Part shown: positions 17,751 through 26,074 of the stretch, piece by piece | How positions within the stretch are numbered: the first letter of the stretch is position 1 | How the letters are laid out: every line of letters begins with the position of its first letter | Assembly: GCA_965227935.1 (NCBI GenBank) | Contig: CBDDGS010000049.1 | Location: forward strand, 76,273-140,272 | DNA: 64,000 nt | Source: JAWPMT01 sp965227935 | Lineage (GTDB): Bacteria > Bacteroidota > Bacteroidia > Cytophagales > Cyclobacteriaceae | Direction of reading: 5' to 3' | Notes under the pieces: model-generated | What the model was told of the DNA's origin: nothing | The model's input: only the letters and a program-made list of their open reading frames with translations | Databases searched by the model: none | Program-made: the position numbers and the translations under genes

Positions 17751-18968
17751 ATGATAAATATGAAAAAGTCTTTCTTGGCGATGATTTTGTCCGCAGTGAT
17801 CGTTAGCGATGCGCAAGCAGAAATTTCTGACGATATTGTGAAAATTGGCTATCTCGCTGATATGTCCGGTACCTACCGAGATTTGGTTGGGCCAAATGGC
17901 CTTGCTGCACTGGAGATGGCGGTGGATGATTTCGGCGGCAAGGTTGGCATGGCCGATATCCAAATCGTTAGCGCTGATGATCGTAATAGCCCCGACGTGG
18001 CTTCAAGCACAGTGCGCCGGTGGTTAGAGAATGAAGACGTGGATATGGTAGCGGGATTTGTAGCCTCTTCTGTATCTCTAGCGGCCATTGAAGTTATAAA
18101 AGAGAATAATAAGTTAGGCATCGTGTCGGGCTCAATCGCATCAAGTATCACGAATGAGCATTGCTCTCTGAACCATATTCATTATGTATACGATACATAT
18201 CCGTTAGCTGTTGGAACTGCCCGTGCTGTCGTAGAGGAAGGAGGAGAGTCATGGTTCATTTTGACTGTCGACTATAGTGGAGGCCATGAACTTGAAGCGG
18301 CGGTTTCAAGTGTTGTCGAGGCGAGTGGAGGTGAAGTTATAAAGACCCTTCGCCATCCGTTTCCTACACCAGACTTTTCTTCATTCATCCTTCAAGCCCA
18401 GGCCTCAGGAGCAGATGTGGTCGCTCTAGCCAACGCCGGAGCTGACGCGATTAACGCTATCAATACCGCTGGCGAATTTGGCTTGACTCAATCCGGCCAG
18501 AAACTCGCAGCATTGCTGCTCTTTCTTACAGAAGTGCACTCGCTTGGAGTTGAGACTGCTCAGGGGATCCAACTCACAACAGGTTGGTATTGGGATATGA
18601 ATCCGGAAGCTCGCGCTTGGGCAGACCGATTCTTTGAAAAAACAGGTGTGCGTCCGACAATGGTTCATGCCGGTATCTACTCCAGCACAATACATTATCT
18701 TAATGCTGTCGAAGCTACGGGCTCCGACGACTCTCAGATCGTTCGCACTCAGATGATTAATACCCCCATCAACGACATGTTCGCAACTAACGGAAGGATT
18801 CGTCAGGACGGTCGTATGGTCCATGATATGTATTTGGCTCAGGTTAAGACCCCGGAGGAATCCCAAGGGGAATGGGATCTATATAAGATTGTCCGCACAA
18901 TTCCTGCCGAAGAAGCGTTCCGTCCCCTTTCAAATAGTGTTTGTCCTCTAGTCACCGACAACAGGTAA
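17751..18968 (+). CDS. ABC transporter periplasmic substrate-binding protein (LivJ/K-like)
   Basis: A type I periplasmic binding protein of 405 residues. A signal peptide (MKKSFLAMILSAVIVSDAQA region) leads into the mature protein at ISDDIVKIGYLADMSG. The ligand-binding motifs DRNSPDVASSTVRRWLENE and VDYSGGHELE are typical. ATG 17751 has GGAG upstream; an in-frame codon at 17685 does not. Base composition is much less G/C-rich than livG, livF, livH and livM, which it separates. It probably sets the specificity of the importer for the pathway substrate. Confidence 0.88.
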   Translation: MINMKKSFLAMILSAVIVSDAQAEISDDIVKIGYLADMSGTYRDLVGPNGLAALEMAVDDFGGKVGMADIQIVSADDRNSPDVASSTVRRWLENEDVDMVAGFVASSVSLAAIEVIKENNKLGIVSGSIASSITNEHCSLNHIHYVYDTYPLAVGTARAVVEEGGESWFILTVDYSGGHELEAAVSSVVEASGGEVIKTLRHPFPTPDFSSFILQAQASGADVVALANAGADAINAINTAGEFGLTQSGQKLAALLLFLTEVHSLGVETAQGIQLTTGWYWDMNPEARAWADRFFEKTGVRPTMVHAGIYSSTIHYLNAVEATGSDDSQIVRTQMINTPINDMFATNGRIRQDGRMVHDMYLAQVKTPEESQGEWDLYKIVRTIPAEEAFRPLSNSVCPLVTDNR

Positions 18969-19072
18969 TTTTTCGACATGGGCTCTTGAATATTGAGTTT
19001 GAAGAGCCCTTGCCGGTCGGTTCGAATAACTTTTGACTATACATTTTTATTAGCTGATTTGGAGTCCGTTGC

Positions 19073-19960
19073 ATGTCAATGGTGTTCGGCGTTCCTCTTG
19101 CTGTGCTGTCCGGCCAGCTCCTGATCGGGATTATTAACGGTGCCTTTTACGCCCTGTTAAGCCTCGGCCTTGCGGTTATCTTCGGTCTGTTGAAAATCAT
19201 CAACTTCGCCCATGGCGCCATGTATATGCTCGGTGCCCTGGTCACCGTGGTTCTGTTTGACCTGCTGGGCGTCAATTACTGGGTAGCTCTGTTTGTGGCC
19301 CCAGTCCTAGTTGGCGCTTTCGGCTTGTTGATTGAATACTTCCTGCTCCGGCGCATTGCTGGTCAGGATCACATCTACAGCCTGCTGCTCACCTTCGGGG
19401 CGGCCCTGATCATCCAGGGCGTCCTCACCAACATCTACGGAGTGTCCGGGTTGCGCTATTCCATGCCGGATATGTTCAAAGGGGGCATCAACTTGGGTTT
19501 CATGTTCCTGCCGTACTACCGGGCCTGGGTGATCGTGGTGGCCCTGCTGGTGTGTTTCGGCACCTGGTTCATCATCGAGAAAACCAAGCTGGGTTCCTAC
19601 TTGAGGGCGGGCACAGAAGACTCGCAGCTGATGCAGGGCTTCGGCATTAACGTACCCTTGCTGGTGAGCCTGACCTACGGATTCGGCGTCATGCTGGCGG
19701 CATTCGCCGGTGTGCTGGCGGCACCCATTTATTCGATAACTCCGGTGATGGGGTCCAACATTCTCATCGTGGTCTTTGCGGTGGTGGTGATCGGGGGCAT
19801 GGGCTCCATTGGCGGGGCCATTATCACGGGCATCCTGATGGGCGTGATCGAAGGCCTCACCAAAACCTTTTACCCGCCGGCGTCTTCGGCCGTTATCTTC
19901 CTGGTGATGGTCTTGGTGCTGATGATCCGACCCACCGGCCTGTTCGGTAAGGAGGCATAA
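19073..19960 (+). CDS. livH: branched-chain amino acid-type ABC permease (LivH)
   Basis: An inner-membrane permease of 295 residues with about eight hydrophobic segments. The family signature is GLAVIFGLLKIINFAHGAMY near the N terminus, with the EAA-like region at IGGMGSIGGAI. It pairs with LivM, encoded two bases downstream. Strongly G/C-rich codon usage. Confidence 0.9.
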   Translation: MSMVFGVPLAVLSGQLLIGIINGAFYALLSLGLAVIFGLLKIINFAHGAMYMLGALVTVVLFDLLGVNYWVALFVAPVLVGAFGLLIEYFLLRRIAGQDHIYSLLLTFGAALIIQGVLTNIYGVSGLRYSMPDMFKGGINLGFMFLPYYRAWVIVVALLVCFGTWFIIEKTKLGSYLRAGTEDSQLMQGFGINVPLLVSLTYGFGVMLAAFAGVLAAPIYSITPVMGSNILIVVFAVVVIGGMGSIGGAIITGILMGVIEGLTKTFYPPASSAVIFLVMVLVLMIRPTGLFGKEA

Positions 19961-19962
19961 TC

Positions 19963-20958
19963 ATGAACCAGCCTGTTAATCCTGCCGATATCCACAAAGC
20001 CATTGTCGAGCAGCAAAAGATCCAGGACCGCAAGAAACTGATGGTGAACGGCGTTCTGCTGCTGTTGCTGCTGGCCGCGCCCTTCGTGATGTACCCGGTC
20101 TTCCTGATGAAGATCCTGTGTTTTGCCTTGTTTGCGGTGGCCTTTAACCTGCTGTTCGGGTTTACCGGTTTGCTGTCCTTCGGCCATGCCGCCTTCCTGG
20201 CCACCGGAGGCTACACCACGGGCTACCTGCTCAGTAATTTCTCCGGCCTGACCACGGAGATGGGGATTATTGCCGGTACCGCCATGGCCACCCTGTTGGG
20301 GCTGGCCTTTGCGTTACTGTCGATTCGCCGGCAAGGCATATACTTTGCCATGGTGACTCTGGCGTTGGCACAGCTGGTGTTTTTCTTCTTTGTGCAGTCG
20401 GAATTCACCGGCGGCGAAGACGGCATGCACGGCATCCCCCGGGGCGAGCTGTTTGGTCTGATTAACCTCGAAGACAACCTCAACATGTACTACTTCGTGC
20501 TGGTGGTGTTTATCGCCTGTTACCTGCTGGTGCAGCGCATTGTCGGCAGTCCGTACGGGCAGATCCTGAAAGCCATCAAGCAGAACGAACCGCGGGCGGT
20601 CTCGCTGGGTTACAACGTGGATCGCTACAAGATCCTGGCGTTTGTGATCTCCGCCGCGCTGGCTGGTCTGGCCGGCTCCATGAAATCCGTGGTGTTCCAG
20701 CTGGCGTCACTGAACGATGCCCATTGGCATATGTCGGGCGAAGTTATTCTGATGACACTGGTTGGAGGTATGGGCACGCTGCTCGGACCGGTGGTGGGCG
20801 CCACCTTTGTGGTGAACATCGAGTATCTGTTGTCGCAGGGCCCGCTACGTGACTGGGTAGACCCCATCCTGGGCGGCACCTTTGTGCTAACCGTTCTGGC
20901 GTTCCGCAGCGGTATTGTGGGTGAAATCCAAAAAGTCATAAAAAAGAACCTGGGGTGA
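19963..20958 (+). CDS. livM: branched-chain amino acid-type ABC permease (LivM)
   Basis: An inner-membrane permease of 331 residues. It shows the family motifs FGFTGLLSFGHAAF and GGMGTLLGPVVGA and a charged N-terminal extension of about 25 residues. It completes the five-component importer. The ribosome site GGAGG lies inside the end of livH. G/C-rich like livH. Confidence 0.9.
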   Translation: MNQPVNPADIHKAIVEQQKIQDRKKLMVNGVLLLLLLAAPFVMYPVFLMKILCFALFAVAFNLLFGFTGLLSFGHAAFLATGGYTTGYLLSNFSGLTTEMGIIAGTAMATLLGLAFALLSIRRQGIYFAMVTLALAQLVFFFFVQSEFTGGEDGMHGIPRGELFGLINLEDNLNMYYFVLVVFIACYLLVQRIVGSPYGQILKAIKQNEPRAVSLGYNVDRYKILAFVISAALAGLAGSMKSVVFQLASLNDAHWHMSGEVILMTLVGGMGTLLGPVVGATFVVNIEYLLSQGPLRDWVDPILGGTFVLTVLAFRSGIVGEIQKVIKKNLG

Positions 20959-21257
20959 TTTAAACAGAATGTGGCTGGTTTTATTTTGGCGAATCGAGCT
21001 ACTAGTCATTCTAAATAACGAAATCTTTAGCTTCCTGCAAAAATCCATAAAGACAGTATTTCTATAAGTAAAAGATACGTGACTAAAAGACATTATCTCA
21101 GCTCTACTGATATTCTGAAGTTGAAATTAAATTCGTGGGTATTCGATTTATTCCAGCAGTGGGCATTAATTTTTGGTGGCCTGAAAAATTAGTGTACGGA
21201 TCTAGATTTTCTAAATGTTAGACATATACATTGAAGACCGAATATATGCATCAACCC

Positions 21258-21283
21258 ACTCCCCCTCCTTTTGAGAGGGGAGC
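21258..21283. promoter_or_regulatory. palindromic C-run/TTTTGA/G-run site, copy 4
   Basis: CTCCCC at 21259-21264 and GGGGAG at 21277-21282 flank CTCCTTTTGAGA. This is an extended palindrome that ends 93 bases before the porin start, almost the same distance as copy 1. The rest of the 416-base gap 20,959-21,374 is AT-rich and shows no gene. Confidence 0.55.
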
Positions 21284-21374
21284 CCATCCGAGGGGTGCAT
21301 TACGATTGCTTGAGCATCACAAATTAAGTTTGAGATGCAAGTAGATTTCAATAATTTCAAAAAGGAAATAATTA

Positions 21375-22523
21375 ATGCACTATAACAAAACCAATATCTA
21401 TAAACTAAGCGCCCTTGCAGCAATTACTATGTTTTCTACATGTTCGGTATCTGCCTTTGAACTAGATGTGGCTGATATGAAGGCTAGCATTTATGGATAT
21501 GCGAAGCTCGACATGATTTATGACGTTGACGGGTATATTGGACCTACTGTTACCCACCGTCTAATTTCCCTCGACAGTCAGGAGGGGGCGGAGGGGCATG
21601 CTAATCTTCACGCCTTTCAAAGTCGATTAGGGTTTAGGACTTCCACTCCCGCCGCCGGAAGCACGCTCAACACAACTATCGAGGGCGATTTTTACGGAGG
21701 TGGAGGCGGTCAGTTCCGACTGCGACATGCATATGGTGAATGGAATGGAGTTCTTGCAGGGCAAACATGGACGAATTTTGGAGGTTTCCTGGGCTTTACG
21801 CCGGTTGTTGATTTCACTGCTCAGTTTGGACAGGGGAACATTACACGCCAAGCACAGTTGCGATATACGAGCGGTGGATTATCCATAGCATTGGAGGACC
21901 CCGGAAACATCGGAAGCAATGTTGATATGACTAATAGCTCCAGTACTGATGATGAGTTAAAGAATGGATATCCCGATTTAACTCTTCGGTATGGAGATCG
22001 TTATGGCGCTATTAGTTATGGCGTTTCCACGGTTTTAAGAGAGATCGCATATTACAATTCTGCTAGTAATAGCGATGAAAGTATTCTGGGCTGGGGGGTA
22101 AATTTTGAGGCTGCTTCGAAGGTGACGGATAGATTTACCCTTAGGGGCGCATTTACTCATGGTGATGGATTGGGGGGCTATCTTTACGGGTCACCTAGTG
22201 GTGCCGGATTTATTGACGCTAGCGGGTCTGTAGAGGGAATTAAGGGTGTTGGCGGCACTGTTGGTATGACGATTTCGGTTGGTACCGGAAACGTGAATGT
22301 TGCTTATGGAATTGCAACGGTGGACTTGGATGATGCAGTTGGCCAGGGTGCAATGTCTTCGCTAGCGACCGACAGAGCGGAAAGCATCTACCTAAATTAT
22401 ATTTGGTCACCTGCTAAGCGTATCAACTATGGCGTTGAGGCCGGTTATCACAGTCGTAGAACACAAAGTGGCGAGGAAGGTGATGCAGTTCGTTTACAAG
22501 GAATGGTGCAGTATGTTTTCTGA
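21375..22523 (+). CDS. outer-membrane porin
   Basis: A 382-residue beta-barrel protein. It has a signal peptide (LSALAAITMFSTCSVSAFE), then ELDVADMKASIYGYAKLDM, alternating strands rich in Gly, Tyr and Asn, and a C-terminal Phe (GMVQYVF) as required for outer-membrane insertion. It resembles porins encoded beside catabolic clusters in marine gammaproteobacteria, where they admit the growth substrate. A terminator follows, so it is probably a single-gene unit. Confidence 0.85.
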   Translation: MHYNKTNIYKLSALAAITMFSTCSVSAFELDVADMKASIYGYAKLDMIYDVDGYIGPTVTHRLISLDSQEGAEGHANLHAFQSRLGFRTSTPAAGSTLNTTIEGDFYGGGGGQFRLRHAYGEWNGVLAGQTWTNFGGFLGFTPVVDFTAQFGQGNITRQAQLRYTSGGLSIALEDPGNIGSNVDMTNSSSTDDELKNGYPDLTLRYGDRYGAISYGVSTVLREIAYYNSASNSDESILGWGVNFEAASKVTDRFTLRGAFTHGDGLGGYLYGSPSGAGFIDASGSVEGIKGVGGTVGMTISVGTGNVNVAYGIATVDLDDAVGQGAMSSLATDRAESIYLNYIWSPAKRINYGVEAGYHSRRTQSGEEGDAVRLQGMVQYVF

Positions 22524-22587
22524 CGTGTCATATATGAAAATGTTTGGATAGAATAAAGTCTTATCCCGAATATAAATCGACATTTTG

Positions 22588-22619
22588 CCCCCGTTGGTAT
22601 CTTGCCAACGGGGGGTTTT
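22588..22619 (+). terminator. rho-independent terminator after the porin gene
   Basis: CCCCCGTTGG pairs with CCAACGGGGG across a short loop and is followed by TTTT. Confidence 0.88.
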
Positions 22620-22830
22620 ACTTGGTGGAGTGTAGAGTTTAGCAAATCTATTGGAAAGTCAAAGCATGAATTTTAATATTTAAATAATATATTGTGCTAG
22701 TGTTTTTGATAATAATAAATAAGTAAAAGTGTAAATTGACGATGAGAATAAAGTTCTCTAAATAACAATTAAGTTTGAAATTGGCAAGATCGAATTTATT
22801 GACTTAATTAAATTTACCTTGCAAAGCGTG

Positions 22831-22853
22831 CCCCCCCCCCTTTTGAGGGGGGG
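22831..22853. promoter_or_regulatory. palindromic C-run/TTTTGA/G-run site, copy 5
   Basis: Ten C, then TTTTGA, then seven G: the longest-armed copy. It lies 207 bases before the second thiolase gene, farther than the other copies. The insertion of a gene remnant (22,879-22,999) between site and start could explain the distance. Confidence 0.55.
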
Positions 22854-22878
22854 ATGATTTGGAAATAGGAAATTAATA

Positions 22879-22999
22879 TCCGTTTGTGGCTTAAAGAATG
22901 GTTTGATATCGGTGCCTTTGGTGAATCAGACGTCTTCGATAGAGCTAATACAATTTACCGGCTTTCGCATTGGTTGAGTGCGGAAGGTGCAGCAAGCTA
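22879..22999 (+). pseudogene. short coding remnant of unknown family
   Basis: An open frame with no start codon reads IRLWLKEWFDIGAFGESDVF and then DRANTIYRLSHWLSAEGAAS before a TAA. Its amino-acid make-up looks like a real C-terminus and not random translation. It may be the tail of a lost enzyme gene, perhaps acyl-CoA dehydrogenase-like; I cannot assign it. It sits between palindrome copy 5 and the thiolase gene. Confidence 0.35.
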
Positions 23000-23059
23000 A
23001 TAACTAAGGGTCGGTATTGTTATAAGTTTGAAATATTTATTTTGATAGGAGGCTTTCAA

Positions 23060-24244
23060 ATGGCGGCGTTTATCGCTGGTACAAGTCTTGTGCCGTTTGC
23101 GAAACCGGGCTTGTCTGAAATGTATGACAGAATGGGCTCCGATGCACTTTTGCTGGCATTAAACGACGCTGGACTCTCACTCAAGCATCTAGATCAGGCT
23201 TATGTTGGGTATGTCTACGGCGATAGCACTTCAGGGCAACGAGCCGTTTACCGTGTTGGAATGACCGGAATTCCCATTATCAATGTAAATAACAACTGTG
23301 CGAGTGGATCAACCGCCCTGTTTTTAGCGCGACAGGCTGTAGAAAGCGGTGTTGCCGACTGTGTCTTAGCTTTAGGCTTTGAACAGATGAAACCTGGCGC
23401 ACTTGAGCAAGTCTTTAGTGATCGACCCTCTCCTTTAGAAAAATTTGAAATGATTGCTGATGAAGCCTTTTTCGATAAGCGTGATTTGCCGGTAACTTTA
23501 AAGTTGTTTGGCGGGGCAGGGAAGGCTCATATGGATCTTTACGGAACAAAGCTCGAAACGTTCGCTCGAATTCGCGCAAAAGCCAGTGATCATGCTTTCA
23601 ACAATCCTCAGGCGCTTTTTCGGAAAAAAGTTTCTACAGAAGAAGTGCTTCATGCTCAATCAATTTGGCCAGGCGTAATGACGAAAATGATGGCATGTCC
23701 GCCAACCTGTGGAGCTTCAGCTGCTGTCGTGGTTTCGGAAAGATTTGCGTTGAAGCATGGGTTAGATGCAACTGTTCGAATCAGGTCGCAGGCGATGGTT
23801 TCCGATTTGCAAGATACTTTCGAAGGTCCAGACATGATTAAGTTGGTTGGAGCCGGCCTAACGGAGTTGGCGGCCGAAAAAGTATATGAGCAAGCTGGAG
23901 TGGCACCTGAAGATATTGACGTAATTGAGTTGCACGATTGCTTTGCTCAAAACGAACTTATCACCTATGAGGCTCTTGGTCTTTGTTCTCCAGGAGAGGG
24001 TGAGCGTTTAGTTGAAGATGGTGATAACACATACGGTGGAACGTTCGTTACAAATCCTTCCGGTGGTCTTCTTTCAAAAGGACATCCTTTGGGCGCAACT
24101 GGGCTCGCTCAGTGTTTTGAGTTGACTCAACAATTGCGCGGGAACGCTGGAGCTCGTCAGGTCGACAATGCCCGATTTGGATTACAGCATAACTTAGGGC
24201 TTGGTAGCGCAGCTGTAGTTACATTATATGAAAGAACGAGATAA
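23060..24244 (+). CDS. thiolase, SCP-x type (second copy)
   Basis: A thiolase-superfamily protein of 394 residues, distinct from the one at 6,310. The Cys motif is NNNCASGSTALFLA, the His motif ELHDCFAQNE and the C-terminal block NPSGGLLSKGHPLGATG. It belongs to the SCP-x/sterol-carrier branch. Two different SCP2-type thiolases in one cluster suggest two different chain-shortening steps. ATG 23060 has AGGAGG upstream; the frame extends to 22970 but nothing supports that start. Confidence 0.87.
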   Translation: MAAFIAGTSLVPFAKPGLSEMYDRMGSDALLLALNDAGLSLKHLDQAYVGYVYGDSTSGQRAVYRVGMTGIPIINVNNNCASGSTALFLARQAVESGVADCVLALGFEQMKPGALEQVFSDRPSPLEKFEMIADEAFFDKRDLPVTLKLFGGAGKAHMDLYGTKLETFARIRAKASDHAFNNPQALFRKKVSTEEVLHAQSIWPGVMTKMMACPPTCGASAAVVVSERFALKHGLDATVRIRSQAMVSDLQDTFEGPDMIKLVGAGLTELAAEKVYEQAGVAPEDIDVIELHDCFAQNELITYEALGLCSPGEGERLVEDGDNTYGGTFVTNPSGGLLSKGHPLGATGLAQCFELTQQLRGNAGARQVDNARFGLQHNLGLGSAAVVTLYERTR

Positions 24245-24313
24245 GGCTTTCAGAAATCCTATAATTTTTTTGGTAGAAGCTGAATTAACAAAACTAATAA
24301 AGGAGTTAAAGAA

Positions 24314-25411
24314 ATGATTAACATAAAATACATACAAAAAAGAATTAAGTCTGGGACTGCCAAAAAGTTGGCATTAAGGTTAGTACTGTTGGGTGGTTTT
24401 TGTAGCGGTGCAGCGCCCGTGTCATCTCAAGAGATTGAGCGTGTGCGGTGGCAAGTTCCTACTGGCGCACCCACTACAGTTCCCGGTCTTGATGCAATAG
24501 TTCATGCTTCAAAATGGCTCAGCGAAATTTCGAATGGCCACGTTACCTTGAGAACCTATGAGCCGGGTGAGCTCATACCGGGATTTGAGGTAAGCAGTGC
24601 TGTTGAAAAAGGAACGTATCCAGCGGGGTTCACTTATACAGCATATGATCAGGGTTCTATGCCTGAAGCTTCACTTTTCTCATATATCCCTTTTTATTTG
24701 GGTCCAATAGACTATATCGCCTGGCATTATAGCGGCGGCGGTGAAGAACTGCTAGTTGATGCTTATAGTAAGAGAAATATACACCCAATTCTTTGTGGTG
24801 TTACCGGACCTCAATTGGGTGGGTGGTTTACATCACCTGTCAGTTCTATCGAGGATCTTAAGGACCTGAACTTCAGAATTGCAGGCTTTGGCGCAGATGT
24901 TCTTTCTGAACTTGGAGTAAATGTATCTTCAATTTCTGCAGCGGAGACTTATCAGGCGTTGGAACGTGGTGTGGTGGACGCTGCAAAACTAGGCCAACCT
25001 CTTGTGGGCTTAAAGTTTGGCTTTCCAGAGATTGCGAGATACTACATGGTTCCAGATTGGGCCCAGCCGAGCACTGCAACTCACCTCATGATAAATAAGG
25101 GCAAATGGAATGAGTTGGCGGTACCCACTAGAAGATTGATTGAAATGTCTTGTAAGGCAGCAACACTTTATACCCTTTCTGAAACCGAATTTTTGCAAGG
25201 TAAGGCAATTAAGGCCATAAATGAAGCTGGGGCTTCGCCAATTCAGCTTTCTGAAAATGACTTGACTAAATTGAAAGAGATAACAGACCAAGTACTGTCG
25301 AAGAATAGTGAAAACAGTGCGGCGTTTGCGCGTGTTTTACGAAGTCAGGTTGAGTTCTCAGAGTCCTATAAAAAATGGTCTCAGCAAGGTTATCTTCCTA
25401 ACAAATATTGA
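24314..25411 (+). CDS. TRAP transporter substrate-binding protein (DctP family)
   Basis: A 365-residue periplasmic solute receptor. An N-terminal hydrophobic signal (KLALRLVLLGGFCSGAAPVS) precedes IERVRWQVPTGAPTT. The motif around LKDLNFRIAGFGADVLSELG, with the conserved Arg that binds the carboxylate, is typical of DctP7-type receptors for organic acids. An AGGAG ribosome site is present. The genes for both TRAP membrane subunits follow. Confidence 0.87.
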   Translation: MINIKYIQKRIKSGTAKKLALRLVLLGGFCSGAAPVSSQEIERVRWQVPTGAPTTVPGLDAIVHASKWLSEISNGHVTLRTYEPGELIPGFEVSSAVEKGTYPAGFTYTAYDQGSMPEASLFSYIPFYLGPIDYIAWHYSGGGEELLVDAYSKRNIHPILCGVTGPQLGGWFTSPVSSIEDLKDLNFRIAGFGADVLSELGVNVSSISAAETYQALERGVVDAAKLGQPLVGLKFGFPEIARYYMVPDWAQPSTATHLMINKGKWNELAVPTRRLIEMSCKAATLYTLSETEFLQGKAIKAINEAGASPIQLSENDLTKLKEITDQVLSKNSENSAAFARVLRSQVEFSESYKKWSQQGYLPNKY

Positions 25412-26043
25412 CATCTGAGGTATTAGGGAGAGTAGGTGAGCTCTCCCTAATATTGGTGAGGGTTATATATTTTATTAAAACATCTGGGGGCAGGGTGGTT
25501 AAAAAAAAGGAAGGCCATTTAAAAGGCGGGTTAAAATTAGAGTATATAAGTTTCTATATAGATAGTTTTGTTGTATTGATAGGGAAGGCGGTGTCATGGA
25601 TTTGGTTACTGGTTCTACTCGTCGTATTATTTAATGTTTTTAGTCGTTATTTGTTTAATAGCGGGTCAGCTGCCATGTTGGAGTTATCTTGGCACCTGTT
25701 TGGAGCGACCATGTTGATAGTTTTATCATACGCTGTTGTTACAGACGATCATGTGCGCGTAGATTTTTTGTCAGAGAAGCTCCCCGTTAGATGCGTAGCT
25801 TTAATTGAATTTTTATTAATTAGCGTTTTGGTAATTCCTCTTTTAGTTTTTATGACTGAAACTCTTGTACAGTACGCTTGGAATTCATTTGTTAAAGGTG
25901 AATCGTCTATGGCTCCCGATGGGTTGCCATATAGGTTTATTCTTAAAAGTATTATTCCATTCTCTATCCTGTTGTTGATGCTCTCATTGGTTTCTCGACT
26001 TATAAAAGATATCGCTTTAGTGCTCGGAAAACCAAAAAAATAG
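25408..26043 (+). CDS. TRAP transporter small membrane subunit (DctQ family)
   Basis: A four-helix inner-membrane subunit. WIWLLVLLVVLFNVFSRYLF and ELSWHLFGATMLIVLSYAV show the family pattern, including the conserved Glu-x-x-Trp of helix 2. The frame opens at TTG 25408, overlapping dctP. The first 45 or so codons are unusual, and a start near GTG 25496 or later would give a more standard length. The start is unresolved. Confidence 0.8.
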   Translation: MTSEVLGRVGELSLILVRVIYFIKTSGGRVVKKKEGHLKGGLKLEYISFYIDSFVVLIGKAVSWIWLLVLLVVLFNVFSRYLFNSGSAAMLELSWHLFGATMLIVLSYAVVTDDHVRVDFLSEKLPVRCVALIEFLLISVLVIPLLVFMTETLVQYAWNSFVKGESSMAPDGLPYRFILKSIIPFSILLLMLSLVSRLIKDIALVLGKPKK

Positions 26044-26074
26044 TAATATTATTGCTGATTTATCGGTTAACTAT

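Noticed and set aside
22588..22619. Another copy of the C-run/G-run operator after the porin gene
   Set aside because: Its arms continue into TTGG/CCAA, it lacks TTTTGA and is followed by a T-run, so it is an ordinary terminator.
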